The notes under the pieces were generated by a model. It ran no database searches. It had not been told where the DNA came from and saw nothing but the letters and a program-made list of their open reading frames with translations. Of a DNA stretch of 54,913 bases, positions 22,673-28,773 are shown piece after piece. The stretch is from a virus. Where the stretch lies: the IMG/VR virus record IMGVR_UViG_3300044695_005573, positions 1 through 54,913 of that record. One strand, 5' to 3'. Made by a program: the position numbers and the translations under genes. Position 1 is the first letter of the stretch. Each line of letters opens with the position of its first letter.

Positions 22673-23309
22673 CCACAGGCTCCTCGGAGGGCTCCGGTTC
22701 GGGGGGTTCCAACTGGATCGGCTCCTCGAGGCTTTCCTCCACCTGCTGCGGCGTGACATCGATGATGGGGCTGCCGTTGCCGTAGAGCTTCTTGATTTCC
22801 TCGAGCTTGCGCATGACCTCCTCCTTACTCATGGAGTCAATCGTGCCGTGCCGAATCTCCTTGCGGTCGATGTAAATCGTCCCAAGGGCCTGCCCTCGAC
22901 GATACTCGGCCTGTACGGCGGCCCCGTAGGCCCCCGCGGACAGCGCTTGGTCCCGGATGACCTGAAGGTCCCGCATGTGCCGCTCGTAGGTCGTGCCGTA
23001 CTTCTCGGCCATCTCCGCCCGGACCTTCTGGATGGCCGCGACGATGTGCGGGTTGACATCCGGGTTGGTCAGATCCTCCGCCCTACGCTTGGCGTTCTTC
23101 TCGGGCCACCCTGCACGAACCACGGCCTCCTGCAACGTCACATGGCCGTCCCCCGACACAAACTCGTGGACGAACTTCCATTCCTGCGTCGTGAGCTCGC
23201 GGCTCTTATGGGGCTTTACGGGCCGTGCCAGCTTCTCCAGCGTCTGGGGCTGGATACCCCTGCCCATCTTCTTGCTGAACTCCTTGTCGGCCTTGCTGCG
23301 CAGTTTCAC
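22596..23309 (-). CDS. terS: Terminase small subunit (TerS)
   Basis: 237 aa from a GTG at 23309 that overlaps the stop of the upstream gene (GTGA) and has GGAGGGTGG just before it. The DNA-binding N-terminal part shows ELTTQEWKFVHEFVSGDGHV, then TLQEAVVRAGW and KRRAEDLTNPDVNPHIVAAI, the classic terminase small subunit HTH pattern. A helical oligomerisation region and a Pro/Glu-rich tail follow. It recognises the packaging site and activates TerL, which is encoded 5 kb away and under other control. An upstream in-frame ATG would add 26 residues. Confidence 0.85.
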   Translation of the reverse strand: MKLRSKADKEFSKKMGRGIQPQTLEKLARPVKPHKSRELTTQEWKFVHEFVSGDGHVTLQEAVVRAGWPEKNAKRRAEDLTNPDVNPHIVAAIQKVRAEMAEKYGTTYERHMRDLQVIRDQALSAGAYGAAVQAEYRRGQALGTIYIDRKEIRHGTIDSMSKEEVMRKLEEIKKLYGNGSPIIDVTPQQVEESLEEPIQLEPPEPEPSEEPVDAVKARNKPVPKAKGKPPKLPYYPD

Positions 23310-23521
23310 GCCACCCTCCAGACCCGCCAGCCGTCCTCGACCTTCCGGCACGAAAACTTCGTCCCGTGGCGCTTGGAGAACATCCACGCGGCACTACGGG
23401 CGTTCTTGGCCGACTCGGCATCGGCTAACAGGAAACTGTCCCCTACGGCCATGACAGGGAATGGGTACTTCTCCCGCTGGGCTTCGGCGGGGATGGGTAT
23501 GCCTGAGTCAACTCTTAACAT
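23306..23521 (-). CDS. Small conserved protein (resembles DUF7303), 71 aa
   Basis: Begins MLRVDSGIPIPAEAQREKYP, then VMAVGDSFLL and AKNARSAAWMFSKRHGTKFS before VEDGWRVWRV. The order (short start, 'VGDSF', Ala/Arg helix, final 'RVWRV' strand) matches a common phage family that I believe is DUF7303; this is from memory. It precedes terS with overlapping stop and start. Role unknown. Confidence 0.75.
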   Translation of the reverse strand: MLRVDSGIPIPAEAQREKYPFPVMAVGDSFLLADAESAKNARSAAWMFSKRHGTKFSCRKVEDGWRVWRVA

Positions 23522-23568
23522 GCCACTAGTCTACTCCGAGCAATTCGGGATCGTCTAGGGGCTAGAGG

Positions 23569-23790
23569 CCGCGGTAGTAGAACCTCAGAGGGGTCTACTA
23601 GTTTTTCATTTCAGAAAAACGACCCGCGCGCGCACCCCAGAGAAATTACCCCTATTGAACCTCCGTAAGTCTCCGTGTAGCTCTAACACGTTGATCTACA
23701 AACCTTCTTACGCCTATTACGGCATTACGGTGAATTTTAAAAATTTTTGAAAAAAAATTCACTAGACCCCTCTGGGGTTCTACTGCCGGC
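23569..23790. repeat. Long imperfect inverted repeat around an AT-rich core, candidate origin or regulatory region
   Basis: The arm at 23569-23601 (contains AACCTCAGAGGGGTCTACTA) is matched in reverse by the arm at 23760-23790 (contains ACTAGACCCCTCTGGGGTTC). They agree at most positions over about 30 bp. Between them lies an AT-rich run with AATTTTAAAAATTTTTGAAA at 23732-23751. The 347 bp between the 71-aa gene and the HNH gene are otherwise non-coding. This layout resembles replication origins and transcription control hubs; neither is proven. Confidence 0.6.
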
Positions 23791-23829
23791 GTGTTTCGGG
23801 CACTTTTGTATACTTTTCATTGACCGGAC

Positions 23830-23838
23830 TGGTATATT
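23830..23838 (+). promoter_or_regulatory. Extended -10 promoter candidate for the HNH gene
   Basis: TGGTATATT gives an extended -10 box; the -35 is weak. A short heptamer repeat (TGGTCCA twice, 23845-23858) lies in the leader just before the start codon, resembling units of the array at 17.9-18.2 kb. Confidence 0.45.
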
Positions 23839-23868
23839 GCCCCGTGGTCCATGGTCCATGGTGAACAA

Positions 23869-24153
23869 ATGAAGCAAGTTGACCTTGAACATATTGACAG
23901 GTGGTACGCCTACGATCCGAACACGGGGGAGGTCTACCGTAAAACGACCTACGCCACCCTCTGCACCCCCGATGGTTATGGTGGGTACAAGGCCAGTATT
24001 CGCGGCAGGATGTGTTCGGTTCACAAGATCGCGTGGTTCTTGAGCCACGGCGAATGGCCCACGTTCCAGTTACGGCACCGGGATGGGGATCGCCGTAACA
24101 ACCGGATCGAGAACTTGGAGCCGGTGTCGCTGAAGCGGGCTAACGCAGCCTAG
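23869..24153 (+). CDS. HNH endonuclease, probable mobile gene
   Basis: 94 aa on the strand opposite to all its neighbours. Start set at 23869; an in-frame ATG at 23851 would add six residues. The sequence AYDPNTGEVYRKTTYATL is a typical HNH_3 lead-in, and VHKIAWFLSHGEWPTF, RHRDGDRRNNRIENLEPVS contains the paired His/Asn and ends the HNH core. Free-standing HNH genes are homing elements, spreading by cutting DNA that lacks them. Its position in the intergenic region fits insertion. It is followed by a terminator facing the other way. Confidence 0.85.
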   Translation: MKQVDLEHIDRWYAYDPNTGEVYRKTTYATLCTPDGYGGYKASIRGRMCSVHKIAWFLSHGEWPTFQLRHRDGDRRNNRIENLEPVSLKRANAA

Positions 24154-24181
24154 AAAAACCCCCGGGTCTTTCGACCCGGGG
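24153..24181 (-). terminator. Strong rho-independent terminator of the 24.2-25.8 kb operon
   Basis: In the minus direction CCCCGGGTC, GAAA loop, GACCCGGGG, then GTTTTTCT. Nearly the same stem (and the same tetraloop) as the terminator after the capsid gene. Ends transcription of the small genes before the HNH gene. Confidence 0.88.
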
Positions 24182-24235
24182 TCCGCGGCAGGTGATGGCT
24201 TGGGGTCTGGAGGAGCGCCGCGGGAAACCTGAGCT

Positions 24236-24484
24236 TTACTGGACGCCGGCGCCCATGGCCTTCTTGAAGTCCCCTTCGAGCATACGGGCGGCCGTGCGGC
24301 CGGTCATGATTTCGCCGAATTCGATTTCGGAGATATCGACCTCGAGGGGGCCTGGGACGAGTCCAGGAACAACGACCACGGGCCCGACGAGCCCGTAGCG
24401 TGTGCCGTTGATCGTGAGGGTGATCATCTGCACGAGTGGGGCGCGGTCCGGTTCCTCGAGGCTTAGGTCGTCCATGTCGTTCAT
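24236..24484 (-). CDS. Small hypothetical protein, 82 aa
   Basis: Start set at ATG 24484, overlapping the stop of the upstream gene (ATGA). It begins MNDMDDLSLEEPDRAPLVQM and has a Pro/Val-rich core (RYGLVGPVVVVPGLVPGPLE) resembling a small beta fold. No known family. It is the last gene of its operon, before the terminator at 24153-24181. Confidence 0.55.
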   Translation of the reverse strand: MNDMDDLSLEEPDRAPLVQMITLTINGTRYGLVGPVVVVPGLVPGPLEVDISEIEFGEIMTGRTAARMLEGDFKKAMGAGVQ

Positions 24485-24717
24485 TCCCTGATGTTGCGCT
24501 TGGCGTCGAGCCAATGCAAATCGAGCAGCAGTCGCTCGATGTGCGAGGACAGCCCGTCGCGTTCCTGTTTGAGCCCTTTGACTTCCTCTGCGAGGGACTC
24601 GAGGAGGACGTTTTGGACTTCGATGCGTCGGCGCAGCGCGAAGACATACTCCCGGAGCTGGAGGTCGTGGATCGGGATGGGCGGGTCGTCGGTCGAGTTG
24701 ATCGCGGGGACTAGCAT
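24481..24717 (-). CDS. Small coiled-coil protein, 78 aa
   Basis: Begins MLVPAINSTDDPPIPIHDLQ, then a helical region (about 20-75) with heptad Leu/Val spacing (LRRRIEVQNVLLESLAEEV). The ATG lies within the last codons of the upstream gene (7-nt overlap). Likely a small soluble oligomer. No function suggested by sequence. Confidence 0.6.
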   Translation of the reverse strand: MLVPAINSTDDPPIPIHDLQLREYVFALRRRIEVQNVLLESLAEEVKGLKQERDGLSSHIERLLLDLHWLDAKRNIRE

Positions 24718-24917
24718 GTTGCGGTCTCCCTCTCGTAGTAGCCTTCTTGGTTCAGGATGGCGCGTACCATGCTCTCAGCGGCGAGGGCGTCCTCGACCAG
24801 CGGCCGGAGGGCCTTGGTCCGTGGCTCGTGGTTATAGCCTCCTGTGAGCTCGAGGGTGAGCCCTTGGAGGGCCATGTTGGCCTCGTGGAGGGCGAGGAGG
24901 GTGTCTTTGCGGTTCAT
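24711..24917 (-). CDS. Small hypothetical protein, 68 aa
   Basis: Start set at ATG 24917, overlapping the stop of the DUF6378-like gene (ATGA). Begins MNRKDTLLALHEANMALQGL, a helical protein with a mixed Leu/Ala face, ending with YERETATC. No recognised family. Confidence 0.55.
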   Translation of the reverse strand: MNRKDTLLALHEANMALQGLTLELTGGYNHEPRTKALRPLVEDALAAESMVRAILNQEGYYERETATC

Positions 24918-25432
24918 CGTGGGGTCCCCCGCAGCCGGTCGGAGATGAGCTTGGCGTAGCCGGCGATATCGTCCCAGTTGTCGACCTTGTCGGGGTTGCC
25001 GTTGACGATACGGGACATCTTGCTGGCGATCATCTCGAGGGCTTCCCATTGGTCGTCGGCGAAGGTGCGGCCGTGGTCTGAGGCGTGGTCGGCCATGGCG
25101 CGTTTGAGGGCTTGGGCGAGGCGGGAGTTATCGGCGAAGGTGCCGTAGTCCGTGGCCCGTGAGTCGAGGATATCGTCGATGGGGTCTTTGTCCGTTGTCT
25201 TGAGGTCATCGAAGAGTGCTGTGGTCTCCTCGTTGCTGAGGAGGGCGGCGTTCCACTCGCGCGCGTCGGCCTCGGACTTCCCTGCGGCCTTCTCGCGAAG
25301 CTTGTAGGCGTAGGGGATGGAGATCCCGAAACGCTTGGCGACGGCGCTGACCTTGGCGCCGGGGCTGTCGTGGAACCAGTTGATGGCGCGTTGGGCGGCA
25401 TCGGACTTCTTCAGTTTCTTACCGGATTTCAT
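24914..25432 (-). CDS. HTH-containing protein (resembles DUF6378)
   Basis: 172 aa from ATG 25432 (AGGAAG upstream). The N-terminus has an HTH-like sequence (AKVSAVAKRFGISIPYAYKL, residues about 26-45). The C-terminal part HGRTFADDQWEALEMIASKM, then VDNWDDIAGYAKLISDRL, is typical of a phage protein family I know as DUF6378; the name is from memory. This combination could be a DNA-binding regulator or a nucleotide-pool protein. First of four overlapping genes in its operon. Confidence 0.7.
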   Translation of the reverse strand: MKSGKKLKKSDAAQRAINWFHDSPGAKVSAVAKRFGISIPYAYKLREKAAGKSEADAREWNAALLSNEETTALFDDLKTTDKDPIDDILDSRATDYGTFADNSRLAQALKRAMADHASDHGRTFADDQWEALEMIASKMSRIVNGNPDKVDNWDDIAGYAKLISDRLRGTPR

Positions 25433-25649
25433 TGGGCACTTCCTTCTGTTGGTAAAGATAGGCGACACAAGAGGGTGGGAAAGCCGCTTCGCCTGAGTCG
25501 TAGGCACAGGCCGCGGCGATCGGGTCGGAGGCGCTGTTGATGTACTCTGTTCTCAGATGCAAGTCGTACGCGCAGTACGCAAAAACACTGAGAAGAATAG
25601 AGCCAAGCACGCCGCAGACAGCAACAAAAAACTTTATATCACTTTCCAT
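25419..25649 (-). CDS. Small single-pass membrane protein, 76 aa
   Basis: Start set at ATG 25649 (AGGAGATTGAA upstream). It has a hydrophobic segment at about residues 7-26 (FFVAVCGVLGSILLSVFAYC) and a small soluble C-terminus with three Cys. It overlaps the HTH gene start by 14 nt. The leader repeats the AGAAAG motif of the cassette promoters. Role unknown; an inner-membrane protein is likely. Confidence 0.6.
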   Translation of the reverse strand: MESDIKFFVAVCGVLGSILLSVFAYCAYDLHLRTEYINSASDPIAAACAYDSGEAAFPPSCVAYLYQQKEVPNEIR

Positions 25650-25678
25650 TTCAATCTCCTTTCTATGCTTTCTAACGA

Positions 25679-25837
25679 TTAAAAATATTCTCTTCCGCCC
25701 CTCGAGCATCTCCAGTTTGGCTTAGGGAGATGCGGGTCGATGGGCCTGCGTTTATTGCGCAGGAACCAAGTTATACCCGCAAAGACGGATAAAAACAAGA
25801 ATAGACCCAGTCCAGACATGAGTATCTCCTTTGTCAT
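25679..25837 (-). CDS. Tiny membrane peptide, 52 aa
   Basis: Start set at ATG 25837, overlapping the HNH stop (ATGA). MTKEILMSGLGLFLFLSVFA is an N-terminal hydrophobic helix followed by basic/Pro-rich residues (FLRNKRRPIDPHLPKPNWRC). Small phage membrane peptides of this sort occur in early regions, but no function can be read. Confidence 0.5.
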   Translation of the reverse strand: MTKEILMSGLGLFLFLSVFAGITWFLRNKRRPIDPHLPKPNWRCSRGGREYF

Positions 25838-26205
25838 TTCTTCTTTCTCGCAGCCTTTATACCTCGCCTTTCCTCGAAGTGCAAGATGCGGTGGCAGTTG
25901 GCGCAGAGGGGGATACATTTCTCCTCTGCCTCGCGGATAGCCTCCTTGATGTTGTGGTGTTTGACAATAAGCTCATTCACCGAGCGTTTGTTGTGGCGGA
26001 TCACGTGGTGAAAATCGATGACCGCGGGGTGGGAGAACCCGCAGTGGAAGCAGAATTGCTTGGAGCGGTAGTCGAGCCAGGCCTTCTTGACCGAGGCGCG
26101 GCGGGTGCCGCTTTGTTTGATGACGTGCTGGGTGTTCTTCAAATACCAGCGACGCGAGTACTCGCGTTGCCGTTCGCGTCGGACGTTGGCGTCCTTGAAC
26201 GGCAC
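25834..26205 (-). CDS. HNH endonuclease with zinc-binding Cys pairs
   Basis: 123 aa. A basic N-terminal helix is followed by CFHCGFSHPAVIDFHHVIRH (C52, C55, D64, H66, H67), and later CIPLCANCHRILHFEER (C101, C104, H105, H109). The two CxxC pairs and the DFHH/CH residues make a complete HNH fold. Unlike the HNH genes at 23.9 and 52.4 kb it is on the main strand and tightly packed between its neighbours, so it may be a resident nuclease, for example a packaging-associated one, rather than a mobile one. Confidence 0.85.
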   Translation of the reverse strand: MPFKDANVRRERQREYSRRWYLKNTQHVIKQSGTRRASVKKAWLDYRSKQFCFHCGFSHPAVIDFHHVIRHNKRSVNELIVKHHNIKEAIREAEEKCIPLCANCHRILHFEERRGIKAARKKK

Positions 26206-26630
26206 TAGAGCCGTCGTTTCCAGTAGAGGGCTCGTGCAAAGGAGTAGGGGATGGCGGGCTCGTAGAGCCGAAAGCCACAGGTGATGAGATTGTTGGCGCT
26301 TGGTGCGTTATCCGTGGTGTCTGAAACCGCCCAGTTGTACCCCTGGCGCTTGGCCCAGAGCAGCCGCGCGCGGATGAGCCGGCGTTGGATGCCTCCGCCC
26401 CGGGCGAGCGGTGTGACACCGCAGCGGCCGAGGTAGACCCCGTCAGGGATTTGTTGGGAAGGAGACAGACACGCGAATGCGACCGGCGTGCGCCGGTGGT
26501 AAGCGATCCACCAGACCCCCTCTTCCGGGAAGTACAAAGCATCGTGCGGCAGACAAGCCCGTTGCAGCTCGATGAGTGTCTCTTCGACTTCCGGGTTGGA
26601 AGGATCGACCTTTTCACAGACGACCTTCAT
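26205..26630 (-). CDS. GNAT-family N-acetyltransferase
   Basis: 141 aa. The acetyl-CoA motif region GVTPLARGGGIQRRLI (residues about 71-86) with R/Q-x-x-G-x-G spacing is followed by the characteristic strand WAVSDTTDNAPSANNLITCG and FRLYEPAIPYSFARALYW, matching motif B. GNAT enzymes move an acetyl group onto an amine; in phages they may modify host proteins, nucleotides or DNA-bound bases. The substrate cannot be read here. It lies between an HNH gene and small genes, with a 1-nt overlap downstream. Confidence 0.85.
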   Translation of the reverse strand: MKVVCEKVDPSNPEVEETLIELQRACLPHDALYFPEEGVWWIAYHRRTPVAFACLSPSQQIPDGVYLGRCGVTPLARGGGIQRRLIRARLLWAKRQGYNWAVSDTTDNAPSANNLITCGFRLYEPAIPYSFARALYWKRRL

Positions 26631-26657
26631 AGGGCGTCAGTGTACGGAAGATCCCTG

Positions 26658-26963
26658 TCATTTCAATGTCGTGCCGTAGTATTTTAGGATTGTTTCAAGG
26701 CAGAACAGGTGGCCCTCGAGGGTCTTGATATCCAGGTCGCGATCGGTGTCGAAGATGGCGGAGCCTCTGCCGGCCTTGCGTGCCGCGAGGTCCGTGGTCA
26801 TTGAGCCGTAGGTCGCGGTCAGTTCCTGGACGACGAGCTGTTCGATGAGATCGAGGGGCAGATCGAGCGTCACGGACGCGGGCTTGGACTTAGTGGGTTT
26901 GGTCAGGAACTTCCTGGCGCCCTTGTTGCCGAGGGTGCGTTTTAGGACGGCGTTACGGGTCAT
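26658..26963 (-). CDS. Hypothetical protein, 101 aa
   Basis: Basic start (MTRNAVLKRTLGNKGARKFL, then TKPTKSKPASVTLDLPLDLI), followed by a helical region. Its end DIKTLEGHLFCLETILKYYG is probably an amphipathic helix. No clear family. ATGA coupling with the upstream gene (26960-26963) makes it part of the early small-gene run. Confidence 0.55.
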   Translation of the reverse strand: MTRNAVLKRTLGNKGARKFLTKPTKSKPASVTLDLPLDLIEQLVVQELTATYGSMTTDLAARKAGRGSAIFDTDRDLDIKTLEGHLFCLETILKYYGTTLK

Positions 26964-27202
26964 GGCTGCTCTCCTATGACGAACACTGGGGTGTAGTCCC
27001 CGACGTAAGAGCCGATGACGTTGTAGTGCATGTGTTCAACGGCGTCTTCTTCGGTCATCTCGTCGCGTGTTATCAGTATCTCTACGCACTTGTTGTAGTC
27101 GTACACGGCTAGCAGTTTGGTGTGCTGCCACCCAAGACCGATCAAGGCTTTCTCAAAGCCGTCAGCGTACAGCGTGTTCGGGTCAAGTGGTTCTTCGGTC
27201 AT
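26960..27202 (-). CDS. Small conserved protein, paralogue of the gene at 32783
   Basis: 80 aa beginning MTEEPLDPNTLYADGFEKAL. The segment YADGFEKALIGLG and the C-terminal EEDAVEHMHYNVIGSYVGDY-TPVFV have near-matching counterparts in the 99-aa gene at 32783-33082 (KIDGFDSALVGIA and EEAEEYISYNIEGAYVGET-TPIIV pattern, aligned with small differences). This is a common phage family of unknown role. It overlaps its upstream neighbour by 4 nt. Confidence 0.7.
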   Translation of the reverse strand: MTEEPLDPNTLYADGFEKALIGLGWQHTKLLAVYDYNKCVEILITRDEMTEEDAVEHMHYNVIGSYVGDYTPVFVIGEQP

Positions 27203-27450
27203 TTGCTCCCCCTTGCCCGGATTGCGTTAACAATTTCCTGCGCGTTGTTATCGCTGACGCACAGCCCATAAACAATCTTCGCACACGCCTCCCGCTCGGC
27301 TGCTGCGACAAGGGCGGCGAAGCGTTGGTCACGAACTTCCAACCATATCTCGACCCGTGACTTTCCGGGGTGATATTCGCCTTTTTCGTAGATAGTGTCG
27401 GCGTAATCTTCGGCCTCCCGCGCCATCCGGGTGATGTCCTCGCGTGTCAT
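27199..27450 (-). CDS. Small conserved protein, tandem copy 1
   Basis: 83 aa from ATG 27450. MTREDITRMAREAEDYADTI and AAEREACAKI also appear, with few changes, in the gene directly upstream at 27447-27713, as does the ending AIRARGSK. The pair is a tandem duplication. The Tyr/Glu/Asp/Gly-rich N-terminal half matches small phage proteins of unknown role. Stop and start overlap (ATGA). Confidence 0.75.
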   Translation of the reverse strand: MTREDITRMAREAEDYADTIYEKGEYHPGKSRVEIWLEVRDQRFAALVAAAEREACAKIVYGLCVSDNNAQEIVNAIRARGSK

Positions 27451-27713
27451 GTCTTGCTCCCCCTCGCACGGATGGCGGCTGCAATCGTCCAAGCCGCGCC
27501 AGATTTTGGTGGATCTGTCAGCAACAGGGTCTGATTCTTTAACTGACCATCCGCAATTTTCGCACACGCCTCCCGCTCGGCTTCGGCAACGAGGGCGGCG
27601 AAGCGAACATTAAAGACTTCCAACCATCCGGGGTGATACTCGCCTTTAGCGTAGATGGTATCAACGTAATCCTCCGCCTCCTGCGCCCATCGGATAATGT
27701 CCTCGCGTGTCAT
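27447..27713 (-). CDS. Small conserved protein, tandem copy 2
   Basis: 88 aa from ATG 27713. It begins MTREDIIRWAQEAEDYVDTI, then RFAALVAEAEREACAKI. It has a five-residue insertion before the C-terminal AIRARGSK compared with copy 1. Both copies keep one Cys (ACAKI). Retention of two copies in a compact genome suggests selection or a recent duplication. Function unknown. Confidence 0.75.
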   Translation of the reverse strand: MTREDIIRWAQEAEDYVDTIYAKGEYHPGWLEVFNVRFAALVAEAEREACAKIADGQLKNQTLLLTDPPKSGAAWTIAAAIRARGSKT

Positions 27714-27892
27714 GTCTTGTCCTCCTTCAGCGCAGCGTCGAACACGGCTATCGCAGCCCGGATTGGTCGCAGCGGTTCGCACTCATCACAATCCGAATCG
27801 CCGCAATCGGTGTCGGCGAAACAGACAAGGAAGTACAACTCTGAGCGCATCCGCTTAATCACGGCGCGGGGCAGGGTAATTGTTTCGGTCAC
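27710..27892 (-). CDS. Very small Cys-rich protein, 60 aa
   Basis: Begins MTETITLPRAVIKRMRSELY, then a Cys/Asp run (CFADTDCGDSDCDECEPLRP). Four Cys in 17 residues could hold a metal. Overlaps both neighbours by 4 nt. No family known to me. Confidence 0.6.
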   Translation of the reverse strand: MTETITLPRAVIKRMRSELYFLVCFADTDCGDSDCDECEPLRPIRAAIAVFDAALKEDKT

Positions 27893-28137
27893 GGCTGCGC
27901 CCCCGCTGACAACTGGACTGCGTACAATGCAAAGACGATGCCCGTCAAGAGGATGATGCCTAGTGTGACGCTTAAAAAAGTATGCGTCTTATCTGCATCT
28001 GCTAACTCACGGCGCACTGCGTTCAGTTCAAGATCTTTGCGGAAGAGCGCGTCCTTGAGGTGTCCGTTCTCTCGCACAAGGTCACGTATCTGTTTGTTGA
28101 GCCGGTCCCTTGAGTACTCCATAGTTTTATCGTTCAT
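27889..28137 (-). CDS. Coiled-coil membrane protein, 82 aa
   Basis: The N-terminal two-thirds is a charged coiled coil (MNDKTMEYSRDRLNKQIRDL and DLELNAVRRELADADK); the C-terminus has one transmembrane helix (HTFLSVTLGIILLTGIVFAL). An N-in tail-anchored arrangement is possible. Spanin or membrane-associated roles are conceivable but it is far from the lysis genes. The neighbour spacing (4-nt overlap) supports expression. Confidence 0.6.
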   Translation of the reverse strand: MNDKTMEYSRDRLNKQIRDLVRENGHLKDALFRKDLELNAVRRELADADKTHTFLSVTLGIILLTGIVFALYAVQLSAGAQP

Positions 28138-28148
28138 GTCCTAACCTC

Positions 28149-28328
28149 CTATTTCTTCGAGGAAGGGGGCCTTGACTTCCAGCCCTGCGATGTTTGTTGA
28201 AACCCTACAGCAAGGAGTGCCTCGGGGGTGCGGCATGCCCCGTCGACACGCTTGTGGCTGCGGAAGCTCTCGGGCGTAGCGAAAACCTGTTTGCACTCCG
28301 TGCAGCGACGGATCTTTGCGACGCTCAT
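28149..28328 (-). CDS. Small zinc-finger protein, 59 aa
   Basis: ATG at 28328 overlaps the upstream stop (ATGA). The sequence opens MSVAKIRRCTECKQVFATPE, then SFRSHKRVDGACRTPEALLA and VGFQQTSQGWKS. Cys at 9, 12 and 32 with His at 25 gives a C2HC knuckle. I recognise the pattern CTxCK...SHKR...ACRTPEAL...GW from a family of small phage proteins. A different reading frame over the same bases (28141-28335) gives a longer ORF that lacks these features; I prefer this one. Confidence 0.75.
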   Translation of the reverse strand: MSVAKIRRCTECKQVFATPESFRSHKRVDGACRTPEALLAVGFQQTSQGWKSRPPSSKK

Positions 28329-28522
28329 TGATCACGCGTCTCGAGCATGATGTCCGCGAGCCGATAGGCTTTATGCACGGCAGAGTACACAGACTCCAGG
28401 TCGTCTCGTGTCACAAGCCCTGACAATGCGTGAGCGGCGAAGTAATCGCGCAGCGTGAGGCCACCTTGGATGCTGGCGTCCCCGTCGTCGTTGACTACCC
28501 GATCAGGAAAGATGTTGGTCAT
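28325..28522 (-). CDS. Small conserved phage protein, 65 aa
   Basis: Begins MTNIFPDRVVNDDGDASIQG, then LTLRDYFAAHALSGLV and a helix YSAVHKAYRLADIMLETRDQ. The phrase LRDYFAAxAL..L...AYxLADxML is common in phage proteins of unknown function. ATGA coupling on both sides. Role not assigned. Confidence 0.7.
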   Translation of the reverse strand: MTNIFPDRVVNDDGDASIQGGLTLRDYFAAHALSGLVTRDDLESVYSAVHKAYRLADIMLETRDQ

Positions 28523-28773
28523 TCTAGGTCTCCGTCGTCGTATTCATTTTCAGCAAGTTCCTCGATGATCTGGTCTTCGAGCAGGATGCGTTGAGATTCA
28601 CTCAACACCTTGAGTATGTTTACTCGCGAGACCTTCCCATCGGGCTTCTCCAGTGAGGCATAAGCGGCCTGGATATCGATCATCGGGGGTAACATGACGC
28701 CCTTGACATCCATGGCCTCGAGCACCTCAAAAGTGAGTTCGACGCTTAGGCTTAACTGTGTCAGATGTTTCAC
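28519..28773 (-). CDS. Small hypothetical protein, 84 aa, GTG start
   Basis: GTG at 28773 is preceded by AGGAAGAAA and gives VKHLTQLSLSVELTFEVLEA as its start. The region RVNILKVLSESQRILLEDQI is helical, and the end is acidic (ENEYDDGDLE). It overlaps the end of the upstream gene by 47 nt. No family recognised; the GTG start is favoured because no ATG lies near the ribosome-binding site. Confidence 0.6.
   Translation of the reverse strand: MKHLTQLSLSVELTFEVLEAMDVKGVMLPPMIDIQAAYASLEKPDGKVSRVNILKVLSESQRILLEDQIIEELAENEYDDGDLE

Noticed and set aside
23851-23868. Upstream ATG codons of the HNH gene (MVHGEQ-)
   Set aside because: They are formed by the heptamer repeat TGGTCCA and have no ribosome-binding site; the downstream ATG at 23869 is preferred, though with moderate certainty.
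28141-28335. 64-codon frame over the zinc-finger gene
   Set aside because: Another frame at 28149-28328 contains a conserved zinc-finger phage pattern and is coupled to its neighbour by ATGA; this frame has neither.
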